64,000 nt of DNA from NCBI GenBank assembly GCA_021030905.1, contig JAGFMI010000001.1, forward strand, positions 3,143,230 to 3,207,229, written 5' to 3'. Below are positions 24,393 to 35,812 of this stretch, piece by piece; within the stretch, counting starts at the first letter, position 1, and the number at the start of each line of letters is the position of its first letter. The notes under the pieces are model-generated. The model searched no databases and was not told the DNA's origin. It saw only the letters and a list, made by a program, of their open reading frames with translations. The stretch is from Pyrenula massariospora. Its lineage: Eukaryota; Ascomycota; Eurotiomycetes; Pyrenulales; Pyrenulaceae. Position numbers and translations under genes: made by a program.

Positions 24393-25054
24393 GGCTTTTT
24401 CTGGGATTATGAGGGAAGGGAGAGAGGGAGGGCGAGCGGCAGGATGGGGAAAGGCTGAGTAGACGCTGTGGACGACCAGGTGGGATGTGTAGATATGGCG
24501 AGGAAGTAAATTAGATAGGAGGTTATCTGCTGGTCAGGGAGGGACAGGCTGTTGATGGCTGGGAGATGTAATAGAAACCGCGACATATACCGATCGTTCT
24601 TGCTCTTGGTGGTCATAGGTTTGATTGAGTCTATGTAACTCGTTGGCAGCCATCGTCGGAGTTTCTTGTAGTAATTGGGGGTTTGATGGCCATTGTTCAC
24701 GTTCTGATCTTGATAACGAGCGAGAGACTTTTTCGATTGAGAATCTCTCTTTGCAAATGTCATCGGGATTATAGATACCTCGTTAAAATATGCTCTTTTA
24801 GAAATCTATCTTCCTAATTTCCCGATTGAGGGAGGAACGTTCTCATATTTCCATATATATAGGAACACATATAGGAACACAAACCATATATTCGACCTAG
24901 CAAAAAGCCAACAAAACGATCCACAAAGAAGTAATGATATAATTACTGTGTTAACAAGAAAAGAAATACTATTAAGGGAGACTAGGACTTAAATTCAAAA
25001 TCACACACCTCTTCTCCTCATCGGTCACTGGTCGCTCCAGGCGTCCGGTGACTA
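24393..25054. other. intergenic, AT-rich
   Basis: Between the microsatellites and the acidic-repeat gene. It contains a 12-bp direct repeat (ATATAGGAACAC, two copies near 24857-24882) and AT-rich sequence. No gene is seen. Confidence 0.45.
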
Positions 25055-26161
25055 CTAGATGAATTCATTGCAGTCCCACCACTGATCCTTCTCATCTCCA
25101 TCAAATTCCGCTTGTTGTTCGCAGGTGGATATACTGGAATTGAGGTCTTCTGAGAGAGATTTTGAGGATCGCTCAGAAATTGTGTCGCTTGCGTCATCAG
25201 TCTCATCGTCAGAATACCTGGCATATTCGGACGCAGTCTCGCTTGCAATGTCTTCTCCATCGTGGGACTCCGCGTATTGCTCGGAAGCTCCTTCACTTAT
25301 GTCATCCTCTTCTTCAGATTCCGTGGGCAACTCTAGGGCCGATTCGCTTGCATAGTCTTCCTCTCCTTCGGATACTGTTGGCAACTCGGGAGCCGAATCG
25401 CTTGCATCGTCCTCCTCTCCTCCCAAGTCAACATATATCTCGGGGCGTGGCCGCACATCAGCCTTGGGACCTCTCTTCCGTGGAAACGACCGCTGGCCTT
25501 GTTCCAGAGGCTTCAGACTTAAGCAAAGCCAACTCCATTCAACATAAGATGGCTCAGAGTAGAATGATCTCTGTGCCATGTCCTTATAATCATTACTTAC
25601 CGCTTCAAGTCTCTGGATTATTGAGCCGAGGTCATCTTCCCGAAAGACCTTGGGCGAAGTCGCGAATCGCCGCGCCTCCTTTGACATGTAAGACTTCAAG
25701 CCGCGAATCTGGATATTCAGTCTTTCTGCGCAGTTTTTCAAAAGAAAGACGTTGAGAGGCACGGATTGGGGGTTAAGAGTAGGATTAAGAGCAGGACAGC
25801 ATGAGGCAATAAGCTCGTCACTTGAGGGATCGGGGTGAATATCTGTGTTAAGGTATCTGTTAAGGAGGAACTCCGCTAGAGTGAGGTCCTCAATAACGTT
25901 GGATATGACATAATCGCAGTGGTTGAATGTCTTTTTGTAAGATGTGTCTGTGCTAGCGACACGTTTGAGTATAGTGAGGGCATATTTGTGCACCTTCTTG
26001 TAAGTCTTTTGCAGTTGAGGAATAATGGCCCTGACTTCTCTGATTAATTTGTGCGAGGAGGCCTCAAAAGGGCCCCTTCCTGAACGCCATGATAACAGCT
26101 CGGATGCGACAGTCTCTGCTGAACGTAAACTGACAGATTGAATTCTTCTTAGATCCGCCAT
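25055..26161 (-). CDS. hypothetical protein with five acidic 18-residue tandem repeats
   Basis: 368 aa, single exon, ATG at 26161. I do not recognise the family. Residues 1-235 are helical and basic (for example SHKLIREVRAIIPQLQKTYK), a compact soluble domain without motif. Residues 249-338 are five back-to-back repeats of exactly 18 residues (DNA 25417-25148), consensus roughly (E/D)(E/D)DxAS(D/E)xAxExxxxS(E/D)x, strongly acidic and Ser-rich with many possible casein-kinase-2 sites. The tail is acidic and ends WWDCNEFI. A basic folded head with an acidic repeat tail recalls histone- or RNA-binding chaperone layouts, but that is only a resemblance. Divergent from the UBL-WLM gene over a 714-bp spacer. 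Confidence 0.7.
   Translation of the reverse strand: MADLRRIQSVSLRSAETVASELLSWRSGRGPFEASSHKLIREVRAIIPQLQKTYKKVHKYALTILKRVASTDTSYKKTFNHCDYVISNVIEDLTLAEFLLNRYLNTDIHPDPSSDELIASCCPALNPTLNPQSVPLNVFLLKNCAERLNIQIRGLKSYMSKEARRFATSPKVFREDDLGSIIQRLEAVSNDYKDMAQRSFYSEPSYVEWSWLCLSLKPLEQGQRSFPRKRGPKADVRPRPEIYVDLGGEEDDASDSAPELPTVSEGEEDYASESALELPTESEEEDDISEGASEQYAESHDGEDIASETASEYARYSDDETDDASDTISERSSKSLSEDLNSSISTCEQQAEFDGDEKDQWWDCNEFI
25148..25417 (-). repeat. 54-bp coding tandem repeat, five units
   Basis: Five in-frame 54-bp units inside the acidic protein gene, encoding units that begin EEDDASDS, EEDYASES, EDDISEGA, EDIASETA and TDDASDTI. The first two units are the most alike; divergence grows towards the C-terminal end. 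Confidence 0.8.
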
Positions 26162-26875
26162 GAGATGCCGCTCAATTGTGGGGTTTGTACGTTGTCGTTT
26201 TGCGTGAATGTCAAGCTCTCAGAATTAGTATGGAGACCTGAGAGATTGAGGATAAGAAGCAGCTTAAATATTTACATGCGCATCTCAAAAGCCTCATCTG
26301 AGCTAATACCAAGTCTAGGCTATTTCCTATGCGGACTAAGTCAAACAACATGAGCAAGCGATAATAGACAATGAAAGTGAGTCCCATTGCAGAAATTGTT
26401 GAATAAGAAATGCTAGGAGAGGTGGTCAAAGATATGACAATGCGGGAGCTCAAAATCTTTGTTATGTTGTTGGCTACTAGCCACAGAGAATACAGCACAA
26501 GAACATTGTTATTACAGATTAGTGGAGACTTTCGCAAGTAGACTCCTAAGCCCTAGCCCACATTCAATGCAGATACAGGTAGATTTGCTATATTGAGAAT
26601 CTGTCTGTCGCCTGGTTTCGAAAATTCATGTGAGCTGCACCATTCCGTAGACGCACTTCCTGGCTTTTCGGCCACGCACAAACCTCCGAAGGCAGTGAGC
26701 AATGACGCTGACAAACTCGCCTGCAGCAGCTTCTCGAAGAATATTCGCCTCACGCGACGTCGAGCGTCCGCTAAAACACAGCAAAGCTAACATTTCTCTT
26801 ATTTCTATGGTACAAGTTCTCGATGAAATCTTGCGTACAATTACACAGTGACTCTTCAATCTTCCGTTCCAAAGT
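26162..26875. other. divergent intergenic spacer
   Basis: 714 bp between the minus-strand acidic-repeat gene and the plus-strand UBL-WLM gene. It must carry both promoters. No TATA box, repeat or gene is clear to me. Confidence 0.45.
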
Positions 26876-28018
26876 ATGAGTGACCAAGCCCATGTCGTGA
26901 GGGAGCTTCCCAAGAACGAGCAACATCTCGATGACGACCATGAGATCTCTCCAGATCCTCTTACTAACCAAAGTGACAATGATGAGGACGACGATGGTCC
27001 TTCCGAGCCAACCCTTGAAATCACGCTCCACTTCCATGGCAAACCCGTTCAACTCACCATTCCTGAATCTCTCACGCTTTCCGATCTCTCCTCCCATATC
27101 ACGACGCTTCTCCATGTCTCTCCTTCCAAACAGAAACTTCTCATCTCTCCAAAACCAGGTTTGATCAAACCGCCTTTTCCTACGAGTCTAATTTCCTCCT
27201 ACCTTGGTCCGAAGACAAAAATCACACTGTTGGGCACCACTGACACTGAACTCTCCACCCTAAACGCTGCTCTCTCACACCCCCACCGACTCTCAATTCG
27301 CCCTCGATCTACCGCTAAAGCCGCTAAATACCGTGATTCTCAGAAGATCCGCGACGAATCAACGTATACATTTCACGAACTAAAACCCTTATCCTATCTC
27401 CCCGACCCACCTCGCAGCTTGCGCTTCCTGCAGCGCCTGTCTGACGACCCTGGTATCAAGGCAGCTATGAGGAAACATAAATTCTCAGTCCCACTGCTGA
27501 CCGAGATGGATCCTGCGGCGCATACCACGCACGAAGGAAGAACCCTTGGTCTAAATAGGAACAAGGGTGAGGTCATTGAGCTGCGACTGCGGACAGATGC
27601 TGGGGATGGTTACCGAGACTATAAGGTGATTAGAAAGACACTTTGTCATGAGTTATCTCACTGTGTATTTGGGCCGCATGATCAAGATTTTTGGAATTTA
27701 ACGAAGCAGATTGAACAAGAGGTGGAGAAAGGAGACTGGAAGCACGGCGGGCACGCTGTTGGAAGTGAAGAATTTTATAATCCAAATGATGATGGGGAGG
27801 GTGAGGTAGACGGGGGCGGCTGGATTGGCGGAGAATATGTCTTGGGGAGAGGAGAAGGCAATCATGGAGGAGAGGAAGGACTCTCAAGAAGGGAAATCCT
27901 GGCAAGGGCAGCGATGCAAAGAGCAGAAAAGGTCAAAAGACAAGTTCAAGGACGAGACGACGAGGATTCATCAAATCAAGCAGGCAGTGCACAGAGCGAC
28001 ACTAAACCTCAAAGATGA
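26876..28018 (+). CDS. ubiquitin-like plus WLM-domain metalloprotease (Wss1 relative)
   Basis: 380 aa, single exon, ATG at 26876. An acidic N-terminal tail (residues 15-45) is followed by a ubiquitin-like fold (about 46-120: LEITLHFHGKPVQLTIPES, then KITLLGTT) and a WLM domain (about 140-330). The zinc site is intact: HELSH at residues 258-262 with the third ligand His268 (HELSHCVFGPHDQDFW). WLM proteases of the Wss1/SPRTN type cleave DNA-protein crosslinks or SUMO/ubiquitin-marked substrates. The UBL-WLM arrangement is known in fission yeast and plants and differs from budding-yeast Wss1, which lacks the UBL. The C-terminus is Gly/Glu/Lys-rich, with no clear SIM or zinc finger. Likely nuclear or cytosolic. 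Confidence 0.9.
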   Translation: MSDQAHVVRELPKNEQHLDDDHEISPDPLTNQSDNDEDDDGPSEPTLEITLHFHGKPVQLTIPESLTLSDLSSHITTLLHVSPSKQKLLISPKPGLIKPPFPTSLISSYLGPKTKITLLGTTDTELSTLNAALSHPHRLSIRPRSTAKAAKYRDSQKIRDESTYTFHELKPLSYLPDPPRSLRFLQRLSDDPGIKAAMRKHKFSVPLLTEMDPAAHTTHEGRTLGLNRNKGEVIELRLRTDAGDGYRDYKVIRKTLCHELSHCVFGPHDQDFWNLTKQIEQEVEKGDWKHGGHAVGSEEFYNPNDDGEGEVDGGGWIGGEYVLGRGEGNHGGEEGLSRREILARAAMQRAEKVKRQVQGRDDEDSSNQAGSAQSDTKPQR

Positions 28019-28645
28019 GAACGTTCTTCTGAACTATCCCAAACCTGCGATGATGGCTCACAGCGAAGTAGTCAATAGATACAACCCGTAACACGGCAAA
28101 TCTTCACCTCTGGGATCCTTTAATCCTATTCCAAAGATCAAGCTTGTTCCGTGGGTCCCTAAGACACTCAAGCTCTCAGCCGACAGCCACCGTTTTAAAG
28201 AAACCGAAAACATCATCCGACATCCACCAGGTCGATAATGATAAACTGAATGAAAAGCCAACAGATGGGACGACGGAACTACCAACTTCACCACAACAAG
28301 ACTCTTACCGAAACTCGAGGAGTTGTCACTGACCAGTCGAGGAGTGCATGTGGCTCACTTTAGGTCTTGACGCTGCCGTGGCAAGTTTTGTCTTTGCCCT
28401 CCAAAGCGTGCATGAACCATGGCTCGCTTAGGAGACAATTCCGAATTCAATATCGATGTTGAAGCTCGAGCGAGTGGTAGTCCATCGTGGTAACACTCGA
28501 CATCATCACCTTTTGTCGTCTCAGCTGATTCCCAGACCCATCACGGGACACAGTCATATTTGTCGCCGAAATACTTTGTCATTCCCTTTTGATCTTTCTC
28601 GCTAGAATCTCTCCAACCGAGTATTCTCCAAACCAACACCTGAAG
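28019..28645. other. intergenic
   Basis: 3' flank of the UBL-WLM gene; no gene or repeat is seen. Confidence 0.45.
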
Positions 28646-29090
28646 ATGTACCCAGCGCTCCAGGTCCTCGTTTCCATCGTCGCAGTTCGCTGTGCTTACG
28701 TCCTCTCCACCTCCCCACATTCTACCCTCGCTCGCCGGATACCATTATCAACATACCCGACTTCGAACTCATAGAAGAGTTCAACATTTCAATATACATG
28801 AACAAAAGTTATATTTCTTCGCGCGCACCTCCCGAGATCAGCGTCTATGTCTGTCGGGACTCCAATTGAGGTGCTCCATGTGGTGTCATGTTCCTGAACG
28901 AAGTTCGCGTCTGGTTGAGCCCGTATCTATGCTGCAAACGCCGATTCTGACGCCTTGCAGACGCAACCAAATAGCAACCAGGTTTGTACCAACCTCAACC
29001 TCTGGGGCAATCATGACAACCGCATTGGATCCTGGGGCCCAGCGAAAGCAAGTCAATCTCTTCCTCTAGGCTCCTCTGCTTCCACCCAAT
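28646..29090 (+). pseudogene. possible remnant of a small secreted protein gene
   Basis: An ATG at 28646 opens a hydrophobic signal-like leader (MYPALQVLVSIVAVRCAYVLS). Further on, three short blocks in differing frames read like a known style of fungal small secreted protein: ISVYVCRDSN, then GAPCGV, then VCTNLNLWGNHDNRIGSWGP. One intron (about 58 bp, TCTGAC branch, TTGCAG acceptor near 28965) could join the last two. No intron accounts for the frame change after the leader, and the middle block is followed by an in-frame TGA. It is either a decayed gene or one whose splicing I cannot resolve; I would not use it as a protein. Confidence 0.3.
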
Positions 29091-32000
29091 TGGATTTCTA
29101 ACAGGGTCTTTCGTGAGCAAGGTGTGTTCACCCACTGGCACATAGGAGCGTTGTCTGGGCCTACGATTATATATCCAGGGGTCACCAGTGTGGCGGAACC
29201 TTGGGCAGATATCACATTTGATTTCCAGGCATGGTGGAATGGGTAGGTTGGTTTGCGCTTTGAGACACTATATGGATTAGAATAATTAGTCGTCATTGGA
29301 AGGCGTGGATGCCGTGTCGAGAATATCTTTCTCGTTGATAAACGGCGAGGGGCTTGGACGGTAATGCCTGAATAGTTTGCACTTGCTCCTTCCTATTCAG
29401 GCATTTGTTGAAAGGCATTGCTAGGTTCATTCCTTATTTGAACCACTTCAAGACCCCCACAGTCTTCCAAATACTCAACCCTCCATCTCCACCATCATTG
29501 TCACCGGGCAGCGAGTACAACGCTATTGCGACGCTGAACTCAAATCACCTCCCCTTGTCAAGACCCACTCTATATGTTCTAAAGCGAACGGCGAAAGGCG
29601 AAAGGCAAGCTGCGCTCTCTCCGCGCTGTGACGAAGCCTAGCAGAAGGATCTAATGCAGCCTGACTCTCTGTCCTTAGTTCCCCATTCAGCCTTCAGGAC
29701 TGCCACGTGTGCTTGACGTATCCACAGCGTTTCTATGTTATGGAGAAACATCCCATCAACCCGACATCAGGCAGGAACGTAATCCGTGCTTTCGTTCCGC
29801 CACTTTCTCGGAGTCGACAGGTTATCTAGGCCATTATGGCCTCGAGCGAGCGCAGAGATCCGTATCTATTCTCGAATGATACCGTGGCTCGATCTCCGCT
29901 TGCCTATATCAGAGAGAGAGTTGCTAGATTGCCCGCTACGCGGATGTGAAGCAAGGATTTCCCTCGTCCTGTGTTTGGGGGTTCTGCTCATTCGGGGTCT
30001 GTGGACGTGATACCACTGCCCTAGCTGATTAGCAAATTCTAGGCGAAGAAACAGAGGTGCGCTTTATTGAGGACGCAAGCTAGCCACACGAGGCATGACG
30101 ATCAGAATCCTGAAAATGCTGCATCCTGTCGCAGACCTTAAGAGTCTAAGAGGTTAGAGAAGAATGAGTAGGAGACATAAATGAGAAGAGAATAGTGAAT
30201 TCAATAAAGAGCAGAAGAACGCTCGGCGACTTCTTGAGGGCGAACTCCGAAGGTGAATCAGCTCTACTAAAAGCATTTCCACCACTTTTGAAGGGATTTT
30301 AGCTGAAAGTGAGGAGATGAGACCAGAAACGCTCTGTATGAAAGCGCAAACACTGGCCAAAGCAGCACAGATTTGGCTTCGACTGCTCGAGATCAGCGAT
30401 ACGCTGTGGCGCAAGTATTCGTTTTCCCGAATTCCTTGGAAAAGGAGAGGGCCGGCGTCGACATTACTACGTAGGAGGCGAGACAGTGGCTGAAAGCCTC
30501 ACAAGTTGAGATTCCGAAATGGTGGCTTGCGTCAAGGGCGTTGAGCTGCAGAGTTGCGGCACAGACAGTACATCGAGATGTTCAGCGAAATTGGTCGAGT
30601 CATGAAAGGGAGAGGAATGTTCCGATTGGGTGATAGGGAGCTCTTGATAGGAGAAAATAAGATGACGAGAAAAGAAGAGAAATCGAAATGAAGACGAGGA
30701 GCTAATCAATTGCCAAGTCCATTTCATCGTCAGCTTGCTTCCGTGGGGTTGGGACACTATGTCTGTCGTGTTACCACACTGGGTCTGGCAGCTGCTTACC
30801 AGCTCCCGGTATGGTGGCTCGCGAATCTCTTTTGTAATTTCAAAATAGCACTCGCATTGAGAGCTTTGGTAGATCAATCTGTGTGGAAAGAAAGTAGTTG
30901 ACAACGCAAAGAGGACTGGGAATTTTCTGCTGAGTCGGACATCGTGATAGGCGCGGAAAACACTCGGACGACGCGGGATCGAAAATCTTGAAAATCGAAA
31001 GCAGAATATCTGTGGCTTGATTCCTTTTCGTGATCTAGAACGCGGAATAATCGCGTATAGTTGCTGGACGACTCGAAGGGCAGCTGGTTTTCCTAGAAGA
31101 TCTGCGTCTTGCATGGGAAAGGCAAGCCTCCTAGAAGATTGACAGCATTGCGGCTGGAGAGTTCCGAGATTTCCTCAAGCAGCCCTGCAGCATAAGATAC
31201 ATCGCCGATAGAGGTACGGCCGTCATTGCTCATGAGGGGAGAGTCGTGGATGTAGCCAGTAGTTGATGCCAAGAAGTTGCACCTTCCTAGAAGACCTCCG
31301 CTGCGCGTATGGAATCCTTGAAGCGCCTCCAGCTCGAGCTCTCGAAGGCTCGTCTGCTTGTGGGCTATAATGACTTTTTCACCGGATCTTTCCACGTCCA
31401 AGGGCCAGCTTATTATAGCACACGTGTAACACCAGCGATGCTTTTCGATCCAGGGGTCCGGCTAAACACGAAGTCTCCCCCGTCCGAAGCGAGATTTGCT
31501 TTCACCAACCCCGCAGTGTCACAAAAGAAATCTATCGGACCTCAGTTTCATCGCGGAAGATAGGTAGCCATTTATGTGAGCGTCCACGCCGCCAGCGGAC
31601 CCATATTCTCATTCCCCGGCGGACTATCAGCTGCAAGGTGACGCCCTTCCCCTGCCCAGCGGAACCGGAACACCACTCCCCGCCTTAGACGACGAGGTAT
31701 CTTGACTACTTCCCGCTTCCGCGGCCGCTCTGGCAGACGACAATCCGGCATTTTATAGCCCAAGTCAGCAATGAGTGGGCTTACGAACATCCAAAATGCC
31801 TGAAGGAGACCCGAGTCTGAGGAAGACGTGTAACAGCCCTGCAGAAAACAAAGCACCGATTCCTTGGGGCCGCGGAAATGTAGTTCTGCGTCCGCGACGC
31901 ACCACTAAATCCAGATCCTACGCCGAGCATAAGCAGAAGCATTTTCAGCTGCCACTGCTCTCACTCAGCGTATATGCAGCCAAGAGGCTGTAGTTCTCTC

Positions 32001-33653
32001 CGGTCTATTTTTCAATTGCAGTGCTCCTACAGCCTCGAGAGCTGTGAAGTGTGAATTGCGTACGGGATAATCTTAGCCTCGAACTATGGAGAACAGAGTT
32101 TCACATGCAGCATCTTCCCTGTTCTCCGATGCAGGAACACCTTCTCCGGCGTCAGGAACGCAATAACCTAAAGCAAGCAGTGCTCACCGACGCCTCAAAC
32201 TCAACTTTGAATTTTCTGTTTTGAATTTTATTTTGGATTTTGACTCGCACAAACTCACAAAGCTTTGACAGGCGGAGCACTCAAATTCCAGGCATCATGA
32301 CCCACAGCGGCCCGGAGCGCCTTACCCGCAGCTCCCCCCAGCCTGGTCGTTATGCACGCTCTTGGCCCTCGTTTTCACAAACTTTGCTATGGGTACTCAT
32401 GGCTCAAGGTTAATCACATCAAGCTTGCAACAGGGTAGACCTTGCCTCCTTGAGCTTCCTTCGAGATCGATGTACTTCGTCACAGGCCTATTAAATATTA
32501 GCGGCCTCCACTGCCCCATCGTGTTTTACATACACATGCAGCTCTTACAGCAGGTTCGCCCAGCCAATTCTGAAATATATACAGTTAAAAACCAACACTA
32601 CAGAAGACCCACTGATAATTAATAGGCCTGTGACCATAGTAGCATGGGATCCATGATTACGTGGCGTCTGAAGGATGGATACCTATGATCCGTGTTAGCG
32701 AGGAAAAGAAATGTTTAGGGAGATCAGATCCTCAAGCCTTGCAGAACCTCACCGACGGAGTTGAGGTGAAACAGACAGATTCGCCGCACCCGTTCTGCGC
32801 CGCATTCGCAAAGACATACCGACAGATCGACATGGAAGCCTCGGTTCACGGCAAACGGGAGCCTATCTTGCAGGCTCCAAAAATTCCCCGAAGAGGGAGT
32901 GCTGACCATTCGGTCGCACCGATTTAACGACGAGCTTTCCTTTGAAAGGCACTAGGTTGCTATGCCGCTGGGACCTGAGGCGGTACTGTGTGCACATGGA
33001 GTAATCAACACCGCGACGCACAGACGGATATGTAATCCGGTTACACAAAGGCGATCAAAATTACGGAATTTTTGGAATCAGGCTGCGAGTCACTGTTACA
33101 GCCAGCCTGGTGGATTTCTGAGTCAAGCTTTAAGGTGGAGTGTTTCAGCTGTCACCTGGGTCAGAAGCCCCAAAGAGGATTGGAGAGGAGGATGAGGAGC
33201 GACCGTCCACAAGACCTCATCATGCACATCATGAGATTCCTATGGTCAGCCTCCAACATTCCCTCTGACAGACAGCACCAACAAAAAAAAAATTCTCCAA
33301 GCGATGCCAAATCCCACGCACAGCGGCACCTCTAATCGCACACCCTCAGAATCCCCCTCAAAAAGCAAAGCCACACCCCATCGCCCCCAAACCCGGCCTT
33401 TCGCCGATCCCTTTCCCAAAAGAGTTGTTCCTGTTTCGACCAATCACCCCTCATATCTCGGACCCATCTTGCTCCATCATCCTGCAGGCCTCGGCCCAAA
33501 ATGATCATTCTAACCGTCTACATGCTAGCGACGACCCGGGCCCGGCTAGCGGGACACCGGGCTGAGATCCCATGCCAAGTGAATAGATAGATAGATGGAT
33601 CATGGATGGTCGGGCACGGCTGGATAGACCCTATCGAGGGCGATGTAACGGCG

Positions 33654-33670
33654 TGACTGACTGACTGACT
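33654..33670. repeat. TGAC tetranucleotide microsatellite
   Basis: About four TGAC units; a short GATA array lies 60 bp to its left. Confidence 0.8.
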
Positions 33671-35126
33671 ATCGTTGAGTCGAAGCTGATATCGATGCCT
33701 TGCCCGTAGACGAAAAAGACAAGGGGAGATAGACAGAGGGGGGAATCAGGCGACACGAAAGCCCATCGTGTTGCAAAAAACTCAATCACTCCCGTATCGA
33801 AAATCCACCCCCCCGCGCGCGGCTGACGTCCAGTCCAGTAGTCCACCCCAGTCAAAAGCCAAGCTTGAACGGAAAAGCAACACAAACCGGAAAATCCCGC
33901 CAGCACCTGCCCCAGCAGAGGAAGGGGAACGAACCACCAACCCGGATAACCCCTACCAACATGAATAACGCTCTTGCATGCGCATCGCATCGCAGCGCAT
34001 ACGCATTGCATTCCCCCATCCCCACCAAATCACTCCCCAGCTCATGTCTCGGAGTCTCGGTCGGACGTCAACCGCCGGCGTCCCGCTCTCTCGGGCTACC
34101 CCTTCCAGCCATACCCATAACTGTCTTGTATGCAACTGTATGTACACATTCGGCTGCCGCCGCTCAGAAGGCAGCAAGCAAAGGAACAAAAGCAGAAAGA
34201 AAGATCAGCGCGCTGCTGCATCGCGGATCAGAGTAGCTCAGCACACTGCACCCCACCGCACCGCACCGCGCGACAGAAAAAGTAGTGGTAGAAATCCAGA
34301 ATTGCGCCACCACCACCGCAGGCGCGCAGATCACCGATGATGGACGGCCGTGCTGGTGATTGGTAGAAAAGCCAGCCCACTTTCATGACTACTCGTTGCT
34401 GCTCACTGCTGTCTGAGCGCCCGGGGTTGGTTGATCACCTTCCCCTTTTGCGCCCGGCGAAAAGAAAAAGCTTTTACTACTAGTACTACTAGTGCTACAA
34501 GAGCATCGTAGGGTTCGGAGAATTATGTAAAATCTATAGTGCTGGATGAACATGTAAATCAGAGCCTTACGGGGAGAACGGGATGGGGGTGGTGATCAGC
34601 ATCGATAGATCTTGGTTTCTTGGTTGGATTTTTCGTCCGTGATCATGCGGGCGGGCGGGAAGGAGCCTGATGTTGATGTCGATACTAAATTGATGTTGAT
34701 ATTCATATTGATGACACCACAGACGAGACGGCACGGAACGGGACGAGGTGAGATGAGATGTGATATGCTGTGACAGAACAGTAGATGATGGAGATCTCGT
34801 GAGAGGTTTACGAAGACTCCGAACCTAAATTTTGTTTTTTTTCTCCAGGGTCAAGATCCCGAGTGTGATATAATCCCAGCAGGCTTGACAGATAGATAGG
34901 AGATTTTACTTTGAAGATGGGGCGGATCGACGACGACGGCGATAAGGGCTTTGGATACGATGTGTAAGGTAGTATGGGGTCGGAGTCTGTCGCTGGGGTA
35001 GTGGATGGTGGTGGTTTCCGGCCGGTAGATGAACAGAAGGGTAGGCAAGGCACAGTGCTCGACAGTCTATGATGGATCATCACATGAGCTGAATGCAATC
35101 AGAATTAACCAAAACTTCTTCTAACG

Positions 35127-35144
35127 TCTCTCTCTCTCTCTCTC
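35127..35144. repeat. TC dinucleotide microsatellite
   Basis: Nine TC units in the gene-free stretch downstream of veA. Confidence 0.85.
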
Positions 35145-35812
35145 GTCCATCTAATCGTCAACGCAAGCCGCCTCCACATGAACATAGGAAATCAGAATGG
35201 TGCTAGAAAGCGCACACATTCTCCCAGCATACATTCAATAAATTCTGACGCCGGCCAATGATCAGGATCCGACCTTCATCGCGTCAATAGCCCGTCAGAT
35301 CGATCATACAGAACACCTTCAAACTCCGGGAGGGGGTATCCATCCGCGCCCAACCCATTCCTTCAAAGATCCCTAAAAGGACCCGAAAACAGTAAAAGCA
35401 GTTGCCACTGATAGGCGGTCTTCACCCTGAAAGGTAGGTGATCGAGAGAAAACAGCTGAGTGCAAAATTGATGATTGAGGAAGGGAGGGTAAGTAGCGTG
35501 TGCTAGGTTTGCAGTAAAAGTTCCACCGCATAGATCTTTGTTTTTTGTAATGGCCGTGATGTAGTTGACGTGAAGAAATTGAGAAAGATGTGTATATTGA
35601 TTCCAAGGTCGAAAGGTCCAAATGTGCGTGGTTCGCGTGTTAACGTCGGAGACGGTCGTTGGGGAATGCAACTCAGAAATACGAGCAGTTTTTAAAATTC
35701 ATGATAGAAGAAAGTGAAAAGATCCACCTAATTCAATGCTTGTTTTATGAAGGGAAATATAATATGATTGTATCTCAGCAGACGAGGCTGACCATGACCA
35801 AGCCTTACAAAC

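Larger units (their letters stand above)
29091..35812. other. long gene-free stretch downstream of veA
   Basis: About 6.7 kb with no gene I can support. The largest frame (30467-31114, minus, 215 codons) has no motif and a Ser/Phe-rich, frame-shadow look. The stretch holds simple repeats: GATA-type at about 33583-33600, TGAC units at 33654-33670 and TC at 35127-35144. Base composition is ordinary, with no transposon ends or strong AT shift suggesting repeat-induced mutation. Confidence 0.5.

Noticed and set aside
25162-25755. 197-codon plus-strand open frame
   Set aside because: Antisense shadow of the acidic repeat protein; its His/Leu/Arg repeats mirror the coding repeats.
30467-31114. 215-codon minus-strand open frame in the gene-free stretch
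   Set aside because: No motif, odd Ser/Phe composition, overlapping frames on the other strand and no supporting splice signals.
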